From NCBI GenBank assembly GCA_037176705.1, contig CM073908.1, positions 130,871,430 through 130,935,429 of the forward strand: a stretch of 64,000 nt of DNA, read 5' to 3'. The translations under genes were made by a program, and so were the position numbers. The stretch's first letter is position 1. Each line of letters begins with the position of its first letter. The notes under the pieces were generated by a model that was given only the letters and a program-made list of their open reading frames with translations, ran no database searches and had not been told where the DNA came from. Positions 10,976 to 22,347 of the stretch are shown piece by piece. The stretch comes from Molossus alvarezi (lineage: Eukaryota; Chordata; Mammalia; Chiroptera; Molossidae).

Positions 10976-13704
10976 AACTAGATCAGTGTTTTTCTATCAT
11001 GCTGTGCTTTCTGAAATATAGTTTTCCTTATTCTTTATTTTAACTGATCTATTATTTAAAAGTACTGCTTTCAGTAGATGATCTGTAACACTCTGAACAC
11101 AATAATAGCTCAGTAATGCTTATTGAACACAGTGTAAATTGAAAGTATAGTCTTAAGCTCCTTAATTACCATCACACATTCAGTTGTGATTGTTTGATAA
11201 TGAATTAAGATATAGAGGAATTACCCAAAGAACACACTAAGAATATGCATTTATCTATACAAAATTTAAATCTTTATAAGTATATTTGAGAGTAAACAAA
11301 ACCATAACAAGGTCATCTGTTTATTAAATTACAGTATTATTTTTAATATATTTGTGTAAAAAGTATAATTAAATAATTAAGGCCTTCTGTATGAGAATGG
11401 GAATAATACTTATTTGATCATGATTAAATTATTTGGAAGGTCCAACTTAAGAAAATGATTGTATCAGAAGAAAGAGCAGCAGGTTAGAGAGCTTCATGTA
11501 ATTAAAAGTATTCAACACAATCTAATACTACCATACTTGGAGGTCAGGATCATATTCTAGTCTTTATGGTTAAAGTTCTGGATCCTTTAGCCCATTTAAA
11601 CCACAGTTTCAAATGTCTAAATGTAAGCAAAATTATATTTAAGTCTGAAGTAAACATACACAGTTGTATGCAAACAACTGAAATAGCCTTTGTGTAAACA
11701 TGAGCATATTTTCTACATACAATTTCAACTGAGAGAGCAAAGTGATAATTTCAGAAACACGGAGAACATATATTCCCCAAATCCCACTAATTCTAAATGA
11801 GTTCTAATTATAATGTGTATATTAAATGTTTTTTATTTGCCTATCATAAAACCTTAATATTAGAGATTATTCCCACAATTCTACTCACTAGAGAAAGGGT
11901 AAAGGTAATAGATAACTACTACTGAAGTATTATTAGTACTTCAACTAAAATTTGTATATTTTTAGAAAATACTTTTTCCATTTTCTGATCATTTTTACTC
12001 TTTAGCCTTAATATTTTAACTTTTTAGCAAGAGTGACCTCTATATTAGATAAATTGTTATTAACTCATTGTTGTCATCTTTTATATTTGGTCTTAGATGT
12101 GTATATTATAATTTATTCCAATAGGATTCCATCTATATATCTGATTTTTATATTATAGTTATAAATATTGCCTTTGATGATTTAACACAAAGTGTTATAA
12201 AATAGCTCTGAGAATAATTGGCTTACTATCTCACCCCAAAATAAACAGCATTTTAATTTTTATTTGTAATACCAGTATTCTTAAATATATAAAATTATAT
12301 GTGTTCTTGGAGTTCATCTAACTTAATTGCCTCCATATTCAGGCAGCTCTGAAACTTCAAGAATGAGCAAGACTTTAGGTGCAGAAGATGGAAATATTAT
12401 AATGGCTGATCATAGTTTACCAATAGAAAACACAGTGAAAACAGAAAGCTATAGAAAGTAATTGAGGGCCTTAGGTTCATATTGAGAGCCAAGAGAACTA
12501 TGGTACTTCTGTTTCACCCCAATGTCAGACATTGTCTCTTTTCATACAAGCATTCTCATTCCCTACCACAACCTTGTTCTAATGAGAGATTCCACATTCA
12601 CAAATAAAGGGTAACAATGCTAGATATTTGTTTTATCAATCCTTGTTGTAGCTATAAATGGGCATACTTAGCAATCCTGACCAAAGGGGAAGGCTTCTTG
12701 AGACATTCTTGAGAGAGAAAAAAAAAATTCCCTGTTAAAAGGTGATTTGTGAGGAGTTGTGGCAGCCACAAGAAATCTTGTGAGCCTAAGAAAAGGCTGA
12801 GGTGGTTAGCCAGCATGTCAAGGAAAATTGTCTAAAAGGTGATCAGAGAATGTATTTCTGAAGTCATAAACTGAGCTAAACCAACACTACATCATCTGGT
12901 TTCCATTCTTCTGGCAAATGAGATTGTAAAGAACATCTCACTAACTTTAGTATAATCCTATGTGTTTTGAGAAGGAATTTTGGAGAAGGTTGAGTGAAGA
13001 TCTTCCAAAGATTTATCCATCTCACACATATGAGTCACTCTTTTTCTCTCTGGGACTAATGAGGGACCCAGGATTTGAAGATCAATAATTTTGAGTAACA
13101 AAATTAATAGAGTAATAGAAAATGAGATGAAGTATTGAATGAGGGGGGAATATCTCTTAAGCATAGACCCACAAGTAGGAAAAATATATTTTCAAGCATT
13201 TATTCCCTCAAATGTGAGGGAAGAACATACCAACAATTTTCTAGCAATTAGGAATGAGTAATTTAAAATTAATTATATCCTACCACCTCCAATTCTAAAT
13301 GTAAAATGTCATTGATGATAAATTTACTGCATTTTCTTTAGTTTTTCATTTTAGTGAATGTGAATATGCTAATTATGAATTACATAGGTGCATATTCACA
13401 TTCCATCACCCATCCCAACCTTCTCTACTCCTTCATTTCCACATTAGATCTTGAATTTTTGAATGATGAGATTATTTACGCAAGAGTTTTCAGGAATCTA
13501 AACCCCACATCTTCACTTTTCTTATTTTTTGTATAGAAAACTTGACTTCCCTCTTTTGTTTCTATTATTTCTGTCTGTATTTTATATGTTTAAATGTGTT
13601 TAATTAGAGTTCTGGAAGAAAAATCAATTGTCTTCTTACACTATAGACAGGTAACAGGTTCAGTGTAATCAGTACCATGAATTCTTAAGTTATTTATTGC
13701 TAAT
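10976..13704. other. Unassigned AT-rich intergenic DNA
   Basis: This is 2.7 kb without any repeat or gene I can support, and the longest ORFs are about 60-70 codons. It is the cleanest apparently unique stretch of the left half. Confidence 0.45.
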
Positions 13705-13717
13705 GCTCATTATTTTA

Positions 13718-14207
13718 CTTAGCATAATATTCTCCAGGTCCTTTCATGTTGTTTCAAAGGGTAAGAGATCTTTCATTTTTAAAGTTGCATAATATTCCAT
13801 TGTGTAAATGTACCACAGCTTTTTATCCACTCATCTACTGATGGACATTTGGGCTATTTCCAGGTCTTACCTATTGTAAATAGTGCTGCTATGAACTAGG
13901 GGTGCGTACAAGTATCACATGATCTCACTTATATGTAGACTCTAATGAACAAAATAAATTGAGGAACAAAATGGATCCAGAGATGTGGAAACATGGAACA
14001 GACTGACAAATCTCAGAGGGAAGGGTGGTTGGGGGAGAAGAGATTAACCAAAGAACCTTTATGCATGTATGCACAACCCATGGACACAGACAATAATGCA
14101 GTGAAAGCCAGAATGTGGAGGCGGGAGCTGGGTGGAGGGGGTCAATGGGGGAGAAAAAGGGAGACATTTGTAATACTTTCAACAATAAAGATTAATTTAT
14201 TAACTCT
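13718..14207 (+). mobile_element. L1 3' end with 5' inversion (twin priming)
   Basis: Positions 13718-13905 are the end of L1 ORF2 in reverse (ACTTAGCATAATATTCTCCAGG ... CCACTCATCTACTGATGG, as at 40.66-40.85 kb). From 13909 the L1 continues in forward sense (AAGTATCACATGATCTCACT through the 3' UTR to AATAAAGATTAATT). Flanks GCTCATTATTTTA (13705-13717) and GCTGATTATTTTA (14208-14220) agree except at one base. So a single insertion produced both halves. Confidence 0.88.
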
Positions 14208-14224
14208 GCTGATTATTTTAAAGA

Positions 14225-14690
14225 TATGAATCTAATATTCCTATTGCAAGGAATTTATTCTATAGAAAAGTTCACACAGGATTTAAGAGAAATATATTCA
14301 TTTTTTATAAAATCACAGAAAACAAACATGTCTACTAATAGAAAATGACTAAGTAAATAATATCACATGCATTTAATAGAATATTAGGTACAGATTAAGA
14401 AAAATTTAGTACAATTTCATGTCCTGAAATATAAAGACCTGTAACATATCTTAAGTAAAATATGGACATGATAAAATAATACATATAGTGTAATACAATT
14501 TTAATTTAAAAGTTTTAATTTGTAATTAAATGTGCAGACATATATATTACATATAGAAAATGTAATAAAACAAATGTAAGAAATGAACAAAAATCACCTT
14601 TGAGAAAGTGTATAACAGAGATCAGGGGAACTTTTATTTTCTGTTTTGCATGATTCTGAAGTAATAAAATTACTTAGAGCAAGTTTAACT
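14225..14690 (+). repeat. Possible very old L1 3' region
   Basis: The run AAAGTTCACACAGG ... GAATATTAGGTACAG ... GAGATCAGGGGAACTTTTATTTTC has the layout of the 3' part of an old L1M, but it is too diverged to be sure. Confidence 0.35.
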
Positions 14691-14771
14691 TTTCCATAAA
14701 GAAAATGAAATAATATGCATTCATCAAAATGAATAAAATCTAATTTTGCTTATGTGTAAAGATTTCTAAGA

Positions 14772-14960
14772 GCCCTGGCCTGTATGGCTCATTTGGTTGG
14801 AGCATTGTCCCATACACCAAAGGGTTGCAGGTACAATTCTCGGCCAGGGTATACACCCAAGTTGCAGGTTCGATCCTGGGTTGGGGTGCCTATGGGAGGC
14901 AACTCATTGATATTTTTCTCACTCCCTCTCTTTTCCTGTCTCTCAAATCAATTAAAAGAT
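14772..14960 (+). mobile_element. VES-family SINE, older subtype
   Basis: The head GCCCTGGCCTGTATGGCTCA and a second internal GGTTCGATCC motif are visible. The tail is TCAATTAAAAG instead of the GTGAGGAT end. The flanks ATTTCTAAGA (14762-14771 and 14961-14970) are identical. Confidence 0.88.
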
Positions 14961-14970
14961 ATTTCTAAGA

Positions 14971-15742
14971 AATGCTGATTTTTAAAAAATACCAAAGAAT
15001 AATTGAAATGGTATGACCTCAGTTTTCTACAATACATGTTCAGCTTTGAAAAGAAAAAGATATACGATAAAATTTCAAGGAAAGAAGTCTATTTGGCTTT
15101 GGACAGCAGGGCAAAATGGAAATCTTAGAGCTGAAGAAAAAACACACATCATGTATTCACAGAAAGAAAATATAGCATTACTAAATGTATAAAACACAAT
15201 ATGAAAAAATATCTGGGTACATGTGTTGAAATAGACACAAAGAAGAGACTCTGATGTCTAACTTCTTGAGGTAATGTGCAAGATGGAGATGCATGTTAAT
15301 GTTGGTAGAGAGGAACTTAAAATAAGAGGGGTCAAACTATATGATCAACTTTCTCCTCTAAATTTAAACTAGCACCTGGATTGTGGCTTTGTTCTCATAA
15401 AATGAGAAACAGAGATTATAATCACAATTGTAGATACCACAAATACCTAATTTACTCTAATCACCATCTATGGCAGATAATGGAAATATTTGATAGTGTT
15501 GGTTATGCATAAATGAGTGAAAAGATAATTTTTCTCTTTAAGATTTGCCTACCTTTATTAAATTGCAATCCAATGAATTAATATATTTTCTTTTTTACTT
15601 GCATAGCAAAAAATGACTACTATGTTGTTTAGGCAAAATAGCATTTCATTTACACATTTTGAAATGTGATATTTCAAACTATGCAAAAGCAAACTTTATT
15701 AAAATATCAAAAGACTGAAAACTTAGGAAAGTATACCTTAAT
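14971..15742. other. Unassigned AT-rich DNA
   Basis: No supported feature. Confidence 0.4.
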
Positions 15743-15932
15743 CCAGTACTAGTCAATGTATTGACCCTGGATCAGCATATCAACATCACCTGGGAACATT
15801 ATAGAAAATTCTCAGGCTCTACTCCAGACCTACTGGAGCAGAAATTCTGGGATTGAATCCCAGAAATTTGTGTTTTAATTGACCTTCTGGTGATTCTGAT
15901 GCACATTAAGGTTTCAATAGTGTGGCTTTAAT
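15743..15932 (+). mobile_element. MER5A (hAT-Charlie non-autonomous transposon)
   Basis: CAACATCACCTGGGAACATT, CTCCAGACCTACTGGAGCAG and GGTGATTCTGATGCACATTA are in the order and spacing of MER5A. The length of about 190 bases equals the family's normal size. Confidence 0.85.
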
Positions 15933-16505
15933 CTATAAGAATTCAAATGATGGACAAAGGGAAAAATGGATAAGTGAAGACATGGATCTAGCTTGTCTTT
16001 CTGAATTATCTGAGGATTTGTAATTCAGATAAAGGCTTAACATCCCTTAGATTTATTTCACTCACACCTGAAAAATACCAATTTTCATTTCTCCCCTGAG
16101 TAAACTGAGTGCTGGAGGAGCTAATTCTGTGTGAAAAGATTGATATCTTCTGTTATCACCACTGCAGTGCAGAATGGGGAGTTTTAAGGCCCTCCCCTAA
16201 AACTCACAGCTTCCACAGAAGCTGGAGATAATGAACACTGGGCTCTCGAACTTTTTGCTGTACTAATATGCAAAACCCTTTCACACCATCTGGCTGCAGG
16301 CCAAGTTGCCTCAACATTAAAAGCTGATTCTTGTGTGGACATATTAGGATCGAATGTTTTGGTACTGCTCTGTGCTGAAGGTGCCATGGGGTGAGCCTAA
16401 AATATACTTTATTCAATCCACTGTTATTAATGAATCCATTTCCATGATTATGATATCCACCTGCAAATGCTAAACATCCAGAGAAATTTTAGTTTCTCTT
16501 TCTCC
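15933..16505. other. Unassigned DNA
   Basis: No supported feature. ORFs on the minus strand at 16184-16416 overlap each other in two frames and have no known domain. Confidence 0.4.
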
Positions 16506-16507
16506 TA

Positions 16508-17115
16508 AAATGTAATGTGGATGCAGCCACTTTGGAAGAGAGTTTGGCTGTTTCCTACAAAGTTAAATATAGTCTTACCATATGATCCAGCAATCAGATT
16601 CCTAGGTATTTACCTAACTGATTTGAAAACTTAGGTCCACAGCAACACCTGCATATGAATGTGTATAGCAGCTTTATTCACAAGCAACAAAAACTTGAAA
16701 CAACCAAAATGCCCTTCAAAAATAGAATGGATAAATGAAATATAATACATCCATATAGTGGAAACCCATTTAATAAAAAAAGGGCATGAGTTAGCAATGC
16801 AAGCAAAGACATGAATAAATCTTAAAGGCATATTGCTAAGTAGAAAAAAATTGAAAAAGCCATGTACTGCATGATTCCATTTATATTATATTCTGAAAAG
16901 GTGCAACTGTAAGGATGGTTAACAGTATAGTACTTGCCACCAGGGGTTTGAGAAGTAAACAAGATTGACTAGGTGAAGCACACGGGGGTGTTTTATGGTG
17001 ATGAAATTATTCTGTAGGATACTGTAGTGGTAGATACACAATACTGTTCTTTTGACAAATCTCATAGAATATTCTAGTGCAAGAAGTGAACCTAATGTAT
17101 GGAAATTAAAAAAAA
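16508..17115 (+). mobile_element. Old L1 (L1M-type) 3' end
   Basis: Eroded ORF2 end and 3' UTR: TGGATGCAGCCACTTTGGAAGA, CCATATGATCCAGCAAT, AGCAGCTTTATTCACAA and GAATGGATAAATGAAATATAA, ending near GGAAATTAAAAAAA. It has many stops. Confidence 0.75.
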
Positions 17116-17165
17116 AAACACTTAAGAGGTTAATACGTACTGTAATGAAAGACTCTATATTACAA

Positions 17166-17960
17166 ATATACTACATCAAACTAAAAAACTTCTGCACAGC
17201 AAAAGAAACAACCATCAAAATTGAAAGGCGACCCACTGTATGGGAGAACATCATTGTCAATGATACATCAGATAAGGGGTTAATTTCCAAAATATATAGA
17301 GTACTGATAAAACTCAACGAAAGGAAGACAAAGAACTCAATTAAGAAATCGGCAGAGGAGCTGAATAGACACCTCTCCAAATAGGACATACAAATGGCCA
17401 AGAGACATATGAAGAAATGCTCAACATCACTAATCATCAGAGAGATGCAAATTAAAACAACAATGAGGTATCACCTCACACCTGTCAGAATGGCCACCAT
17501 CAACAAATCATCAAACGAGTGTTGGCGAGGGTGTGGACAAAAGGAGACTCTAGTACACTGCTGGTGGGAATGCAGACTGGTGCAGCCACTATGAAAACAA
17601 TATGGTGTTACCTCAAAACATTAAAAATTGAACTTCCATTTCACCCAGTGATCCCTCTTCTAGGAACACACCCAAGAAGCCTGAAACACCAATCAGAAAG
17701 AATATATCTACCCCCACGTTCATAGCAACACTATTTACAATAGCTAAGATCTGGAAACAGCCCAAGTGTCCATCAGTAGATGAATGGATAAAAAAAAGCA
17801 GTGATACATATACACAATGGAGCACTATGCAGCTGTAAGAAAGAAAGATGTCTTATCCTTTGAGTTGACATGGAGGGACCTGGAAAGTGTCATCCTAAGT
17901 GAAACAAGCCAAGCAGAAAAAGACAAATACCACATGATCTCACTTATATATAGAATATAA
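17166..17960 (+). pseudogene. L1 ORF2 C-terminal remnant
   Basis: This is the C-terminal part of ORF2p (the reverse transcriptase/endonuclease protein). Typical stretches are visible in two or more frames: [40 protein letters not shown], and the Cys-rich CWRGCGQ...HCWWEC. A stop (17384, TAG) and frameshifts break it. The reverse-transcriptase active site lay upstream and is absent. Confidence 0.85.
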
Positions 17961-18215
17961 TGAACGTAACAGTCTGAGAAATAGGGCAGATCCAGAAACA
18001 TGGAAGTAGGCTACAGACTGACAACCCTCAGAAGAGGGGGTTGTGGGGGGTGGGAAGAGATAAACCACAGAACTTATATGCATATATGCATAAGCAATGG
18101 ACATGGACAACAAAGCAGGGGATGGGGTGGGGGGAGATGGGGAGGAGGGTGTCAATGGGGTAAAAAAGGAGAACATCTGTAACAAAAATAAAATTGAAAC
18201 AAAAAAATAAATAAA
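17166..18215 (+). mobile_element. L1, 5' truncated (ORF2 end plus 3' UTR)
   Basis: It starts in the last quarter of ORF2 (ACTACATCAAACTAAAAAAC) and runs through ORF2's end at 17960 and a G-rich 3' UTR into an A-rich tail (18180-18235). It is younger than the L1M just upstream. Confidence 0.9.
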
Positions 18216-18235
18216 AAATAAAGAAAAGAAATATA

Positions 18236-18715
18236 TGAGATAACCTCATTGAAGGAGTAGGGGGGTGAAAGTTATTGACCTAAGTAGCTTTGAAAATGAG
18301 TGCTGACTGTAAGCCTAAAGGCAAAAAGGAGCTGTGCGTAAGCACTTTACTCTAGTTGACAGAATTGTTCTCCCTGAAGTAAGAGTTAGCAAATCTGAAA
18401 CCACTATACATATATAGTAGAATTGAGCAATCAAGTAAATGGATGGTGGATGAGGTAGCCTGATCTTTCATTGTTAGAGAGAGAGGTTACAGATAAACAA
18501 GATAGAAAGGCTTGAATAATCCATTTGATACTATATTCGAGTTGGAGACATTAGTATGAACTTGTGTTAAGTTTACTATAATTACAAATGGTTACATACA
18601 TAAATATTTATAGATACATATATATTTACATATGTTTTAATACACACACATATATTTTCTTGTTCTGTCAGTTGAGAGGGTCTAGAAATAAGGATACACT
18701 GGAGCAATGAGCACA
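18236..18715. other. Unassigned AT-rich DNA
   Basis: No supported feature. Confidence 0.4.
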
Positions 18716-18732
18716 CTCAATGCCCAACTTTT

Positions 18733-18987
18733 TTTTTTTTTTTTTCCCTCCTCACCCAAGGATATTTTTCCATTTTTGTTCAGATAGAGTGGGAGGGAGA
18801 GAGAGGAAGAGAGAGAGAGACAGAAACATCGATGTGAGAGGGACACATCGAGTGGCTGCCTCCCGCACAACCCCAACCAGGGCTGGGGACAAACTGCGAC
18901 TGAGGTACGTGCCCTTAGCGGGAACCGAACCCGGGTCTCTCTGGACCATGGGCCGACGCTCTAACCGCTGAGCCAAACCGGCCAGGG
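18733..18987 (-). mobile_element. VES SINE, minus strand
   Basis: A T-run, then CCTCACCCAAGGATATTT, a GA-rich part, and GAACCGAACCCGGGTCTCTC (box B in reverse), ending ACCGGCCAGGG. Flanks CTCAATGCCCAACTTTT (18716-18732) and CTCAATACCCAACTTTT (18988-19004) differ at one base. Both box A and box B are readable. Confidence 0.93.
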
Positions 18988-19278
18988 CTCAATACCCAAC
19001 TTTTGATTTATAATATTATCCTCCAAGAAAAGGAACTAGGGCTTTTTGGAAAAATGGTTAATTTTAGGAGTGGGGTAGAGAAAATTAAAGATGAACCTGG
19101 AGCATCTTGTAGTGCCATAAAATAAGGAAATGCTTTTGAAAATCTACAACTATGGAGTTATGTCAAAGTGAGATAGGAGGTGGCATTTAACTTCCAACCC
19201 CTTAAAGTATAAGTTGTGCATAGTGACTTTCTTCCAAAGAGTACAGTATGTATAGAGGGAAAGAAGAGTAACTTTATA

Positions 19279-19775
19279 CTGGAGACACCTTGACCTGGGC
19301 CCCGAGGCTAAGGCGACTAGATTCCATTCTTATGTAGACCTCTTGGCTAAGGCGACAAATAACTCCATTTTTATCATCAATGGACCTTCCTTGATATTTT
19401 TCCAATAATAGGCTAATTACCCCTAGAAGTAAAGGAATTTTGCTTAAGATTATAGTTGCACCACGTGTTGGGAGGCATTTGCAGTTTCTGAGTATCAGTA
19501 ACTGCAGGTTCTCTTGAGCCCGATGAATAATGCTAATTTTGACTTCTGTAATCGCTACCCACTATTGTACCGGTCCTCTGAGGGGCGAGGGGCAAAAAGA
19601 GGATGGGGCTTCTGTCTTTAAAAATCCGATGAGCGTCAGTGGTTAGAGCATCAGTCCAGTCCCGAGAGACCCGGGTTTGGTTCCCGCTAAGGGCACATAC
19701 CTCGGTTGCAGTTTGTCCCTGGCCCTGGTTGGGTCGTGCGGGTGGCAGCCACTCCATGTGTCCCTTTCATGTTAA

Positions 19776-19819
<44 letters not shown>

Positions 19820-19986
19820 CAAAAAAATGGAAAAATGTCCTCGGGTGAGGATTAAAAAAAATAGAATAAGCAAGAAGAATCGTGGCTGCAGATCTGAGGG
19901 GAGACTATACCCTCCGAAACCCGCTGGCGAGAATAAAGCACTCCTTTACAATTTGGCTAGGTGTCTCTGGTTATCTCGCTGACACA
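19279..19986 (+). mobile_element. Solo LTR of an endogenous retrovirus, split by a VES SINE
   Basis: TTATA repeats at 19274-19278 and 19987-19991 bracket a segment that starts near CTGGAGACACC and ends near CTCGCTGACACA. An AATAAA signal lies at 19932-19937, about 50 bases before the end, as in the R/U5 part of LTRs. A 12-base motif GGCTAAGGCGAC occurs twice (19306-19317, 19345-19356), as enhancer repeats in U3 do. Without the SINE (19626-19858) the LTR is about 475 bases. No gag, pol or env sequence lies next to it. The class is probably gammaretrovirus-like (ERV1), but this is inferred only from layout. Confidence 0.65.
19626..19858 (+). mobile_element. VES SINE inside the LTR
   Basis: The head is shortened (CCGATGAGCGTCAGTGGTTAG), followed by box B (GGGTTTGGTTCCC), a (TC)n part and the GTCCTCGGGTGAGGATT end. 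It lies between a CTTTAAAAAT and an AAAAATAGAATAAG sequence of the LTR. Confidence 0.88.
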
Positions 19987-19991
19987 TTATA

Positions 19992-20405
19992 ACAACCTCA
20001 CAAACACTACCTCAGGCAGGTAATCAAGATGAACGTCAACAATGGTAAGGAATGATGATCACATGAACCCTTGATATGATGTGATTACAATGTTACTTTA
20101 CCTTTGTGGTCTTCCTTCCCAAACCCATAACTCTAGTCTAATCATGAGAAGCTTATCAGACAAAACCAAACTGGGGCATATTCTACTTGATCAGTACTCC
20201 TCAAAACTGTTAAGGTAAGCAAAAACAAGAAAAATCTAGAAAAATGTCACAGGCTAGAGAAACCTAAGGAGACCTAATGAGTAAATGTAACGTGATAACT
20301 TGAATAGGATCATGGAACATTCAAAAGGACATCAGAGAAAAACCAAGGAAATCTGAATAAAGTATGAACTTTAGTTAATAACAATGTATCTGTCAACATA
20401 AGAAA
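19992..20405. other. Unassigned DNA
   Basis: No supported feature. Confidence 0.35.
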
Positions 20406-20409
20406 TGTT

Positions 20410-21110
20410 CAAACCTGTGAAGAATTTTGTGAGTTTATTTGAGCCAAACTATCGACAAATGCCATGAAGCAAAACCTCAATGGAGTGACCTAATGCTCTG
20501 GAGAATGGCAGTTTTGCACTCTAATCTATACATTACAATCAAAAGAGGAGACATAGGTGAATTACATGAAATCCATTGGTGATAGATTAGGGAGGAGGTG
20601 GGAGAAAGCAAAACTGGGGAAATCTCTGGGATTGAATAAAAAGTAAAATGGTAGATATATCCTTCTTTTACATAGGTGAGTACAGGATAATTAAAGGTCA
20701 ACAATTAACATGGTAATAATAACAATGAGAAGATTTGTGGTTTTCACCCTGGGGCATAAATTGTGCCCTGAGAGGTAAGGAAAAAAAGGAATTTACCCCA
20801 CATTCCAAAGGTATGTTATTTTAGATGAAAAAAAAAAAAAGAAAGAAAAGGTAATAAGCACCATTAATGTGAAAGTTGACCTTTGTCAGGGAAGATGCCA
20901 GCCTAGGACATAAATTGCTTTTAGTTAAAAAGTTTACATTTCATACCATCCTTTGTTTACATTTCAGACCATCCTTTGTTTACATTTCAGACCATCCTTT
21001 GTTTACATTTCAGACCAACTTTAGGTCTTTGAGTTTGCAAGGCTGTCATGCAGGCCTTCCCTGAGCTTGTCAGGTTAGCATGTGGTCCCTTTTCATCCAC
21101 ATATCAATAC
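20410..21110 (-). repeat. LTR-like repeat block, family unassigned
   Basis: GAGTTTATTTGAGCCAAACT, then CACATTCCAAAGGTATGTTA, TTGACCTTTGTCAGGGAAG and CTTTGAGTTTGCAAGGCTG are in an order I associate with an old mammalian LTR, but I cannot name it. It contains the 23-bp tandem repeat at 20933-21017. Confidence 0.4.
20933..21017. repeat. 23-bp tandem repeat, 3.7 copies
   Basis: The unit TTTACATTTCAGACCATCC followed by TTTG repeats head to tail with almost no change; the first copy has ATACC in place of AGACC. There is no spacer between copies. Confidence 0.95.
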
Positions 21111-21838
21111 TAATGGTAATAAATGTACCATATTAACCTAAGAAGTTAATAATAGGGGAACTTAGGTGTGGAGTATATGAGGACTCTCTGTACTGTCTTT
21201 AAATTTTTTCTGTAAATTTAAATTTATTCTAAACTAAGAAGTTTTATTAAAAAATATAATGTGAGTAAGTGGCACATATTGAGCATTGTGTGATTATCCT
21301 TACCTTGTTGGGAATGGGTTATATTTGGAATTTTTGTTATACCTGTGAAGCTCTGGTGCTTATTTTGCAAATATAAGTCATGATCATTATATTAACAATG
21401 TTATGATCAAAATATAAATTTAAACAACTTAGTCATTGATGAGGAAGGTAGAAAATTCTTTTGCCCTTCTGCTGCTATAATCTGTCCCCCAGTGAATGCT
21501 ATCGACACTTTTGGGTTATTTAGAAATCTAAGAGCTTCTTTTGTTCAGTGTCTTTAACAATTGTGGCCACTTTCCTGATCCCCACAATTAAATGTGCTCC
21601 TTGTATAATCTTTTTCAAAACCTGTAAACAACCGAGATCACAATTTCTTTTCTCTGTTCCCTTCAAAATAATTGAGTCTACTCAAAGTCTTAAAAAAATT
21701 CATGGATGTAAGTAATTTTTTATTTTCCCCCTTATCATCATCAGTATTACCTTGTCTTTATATTTTCTTTTTGCAGCCAAAGTTACTTCTAGTATTCATT
21801 GGGAACTGTCTCTCAAATTTCTGTTAATTCATTAACTC
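21111..21838. other. Unassigned AT-rich DNA
   Basis: No supported feature. Confidence 0.4.
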
Positions 21839-21839
21839 A

Positions 21840-21960
21840 AGCGATATTTATTTAGTACCTACTATTTGCCAGATGTTGACTTAGGCTTTGGAATACAGTA
21901 GTGTATGAAATAGATAAGGACTCTTCTTTCATGAACCTTGGATTCTGATGGGTGTGAATG
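21840..21960 (-). repeat. L2 LINE 3' fragment
   Basis: TTTAGTACCTACTATTTGCC, GGAATACAGTAGTGTATGAA and CATGAACCTTGGATTCTGAT follow the reverse L2 3' end. The right end passes into the duplicated segment that begins at 21933. Confidence 0.6.
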
Positions 21961-22150
21961 AGAAAGTACATGAAAATTAATAAATTATAGGACATGAGAT
22001 TATAAGCTCTATGAAGAAAAATAAAACAAGATAATAAAGGCTGATGAGGATTATGTGTTAGTTTTTAACAAATAAAATGTCAGAGAATGTCTCCCGAGAA
22101 GGATAAATTAGCGAATATACTTGATAATAATAAGGTAGTGAAACATGTGG
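21933..22150. repeat. 218-bp direct duplication, copy A
   Basis: GAACCTTGGATTCTGATGGG to AGTGAAACATGTGG. It matches 23337-23554 over 218 bases with no gap and about 11 mismatches by eye (about 95% identity). Its left part continues from the L2 remnant, so this is probably the original location. Confidence 0.95.
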
Positions 22151-22160
22151 CTGTATAGAG

Positions 22161-22347
22161 CAGTACTGTAGTTACCAAAATCCTTGAACTAGCAACATCA
22201 GCATGACCTGGCAACTTATTAGGAATGCAAATCATTGCATCCCACCTTAGATCTAATGAATTAGAAACTCTAGGAGTGGGACACAGCAGTATAAGCCCTT
22301 CCTGTAGTTCTAATGCAGTGGCTAAAGTTTGACAGCCACTGGTGTAG
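22161..22347 (+). mobile_element. MER5A (hAT-Charlie non-autonomous transposon)
   Basis: AGCAACATCAGCATGACCTG, ATGAATTAGAAACTCTAGG, GGCTAAAGTTTGACAGCCAC and a full length of about 187 bases are as expected for MER5A. It begins 11 bases after duplication copy A ends and is not part of the duplicated segment. Confidence 0.85.

Noticed and set aside
20933..21017. CRISPR-like array
   Set aside because: The 23-bp units are directly adjacent without spacers, and the genome is a mammal's. It is a simple tandem repeat.
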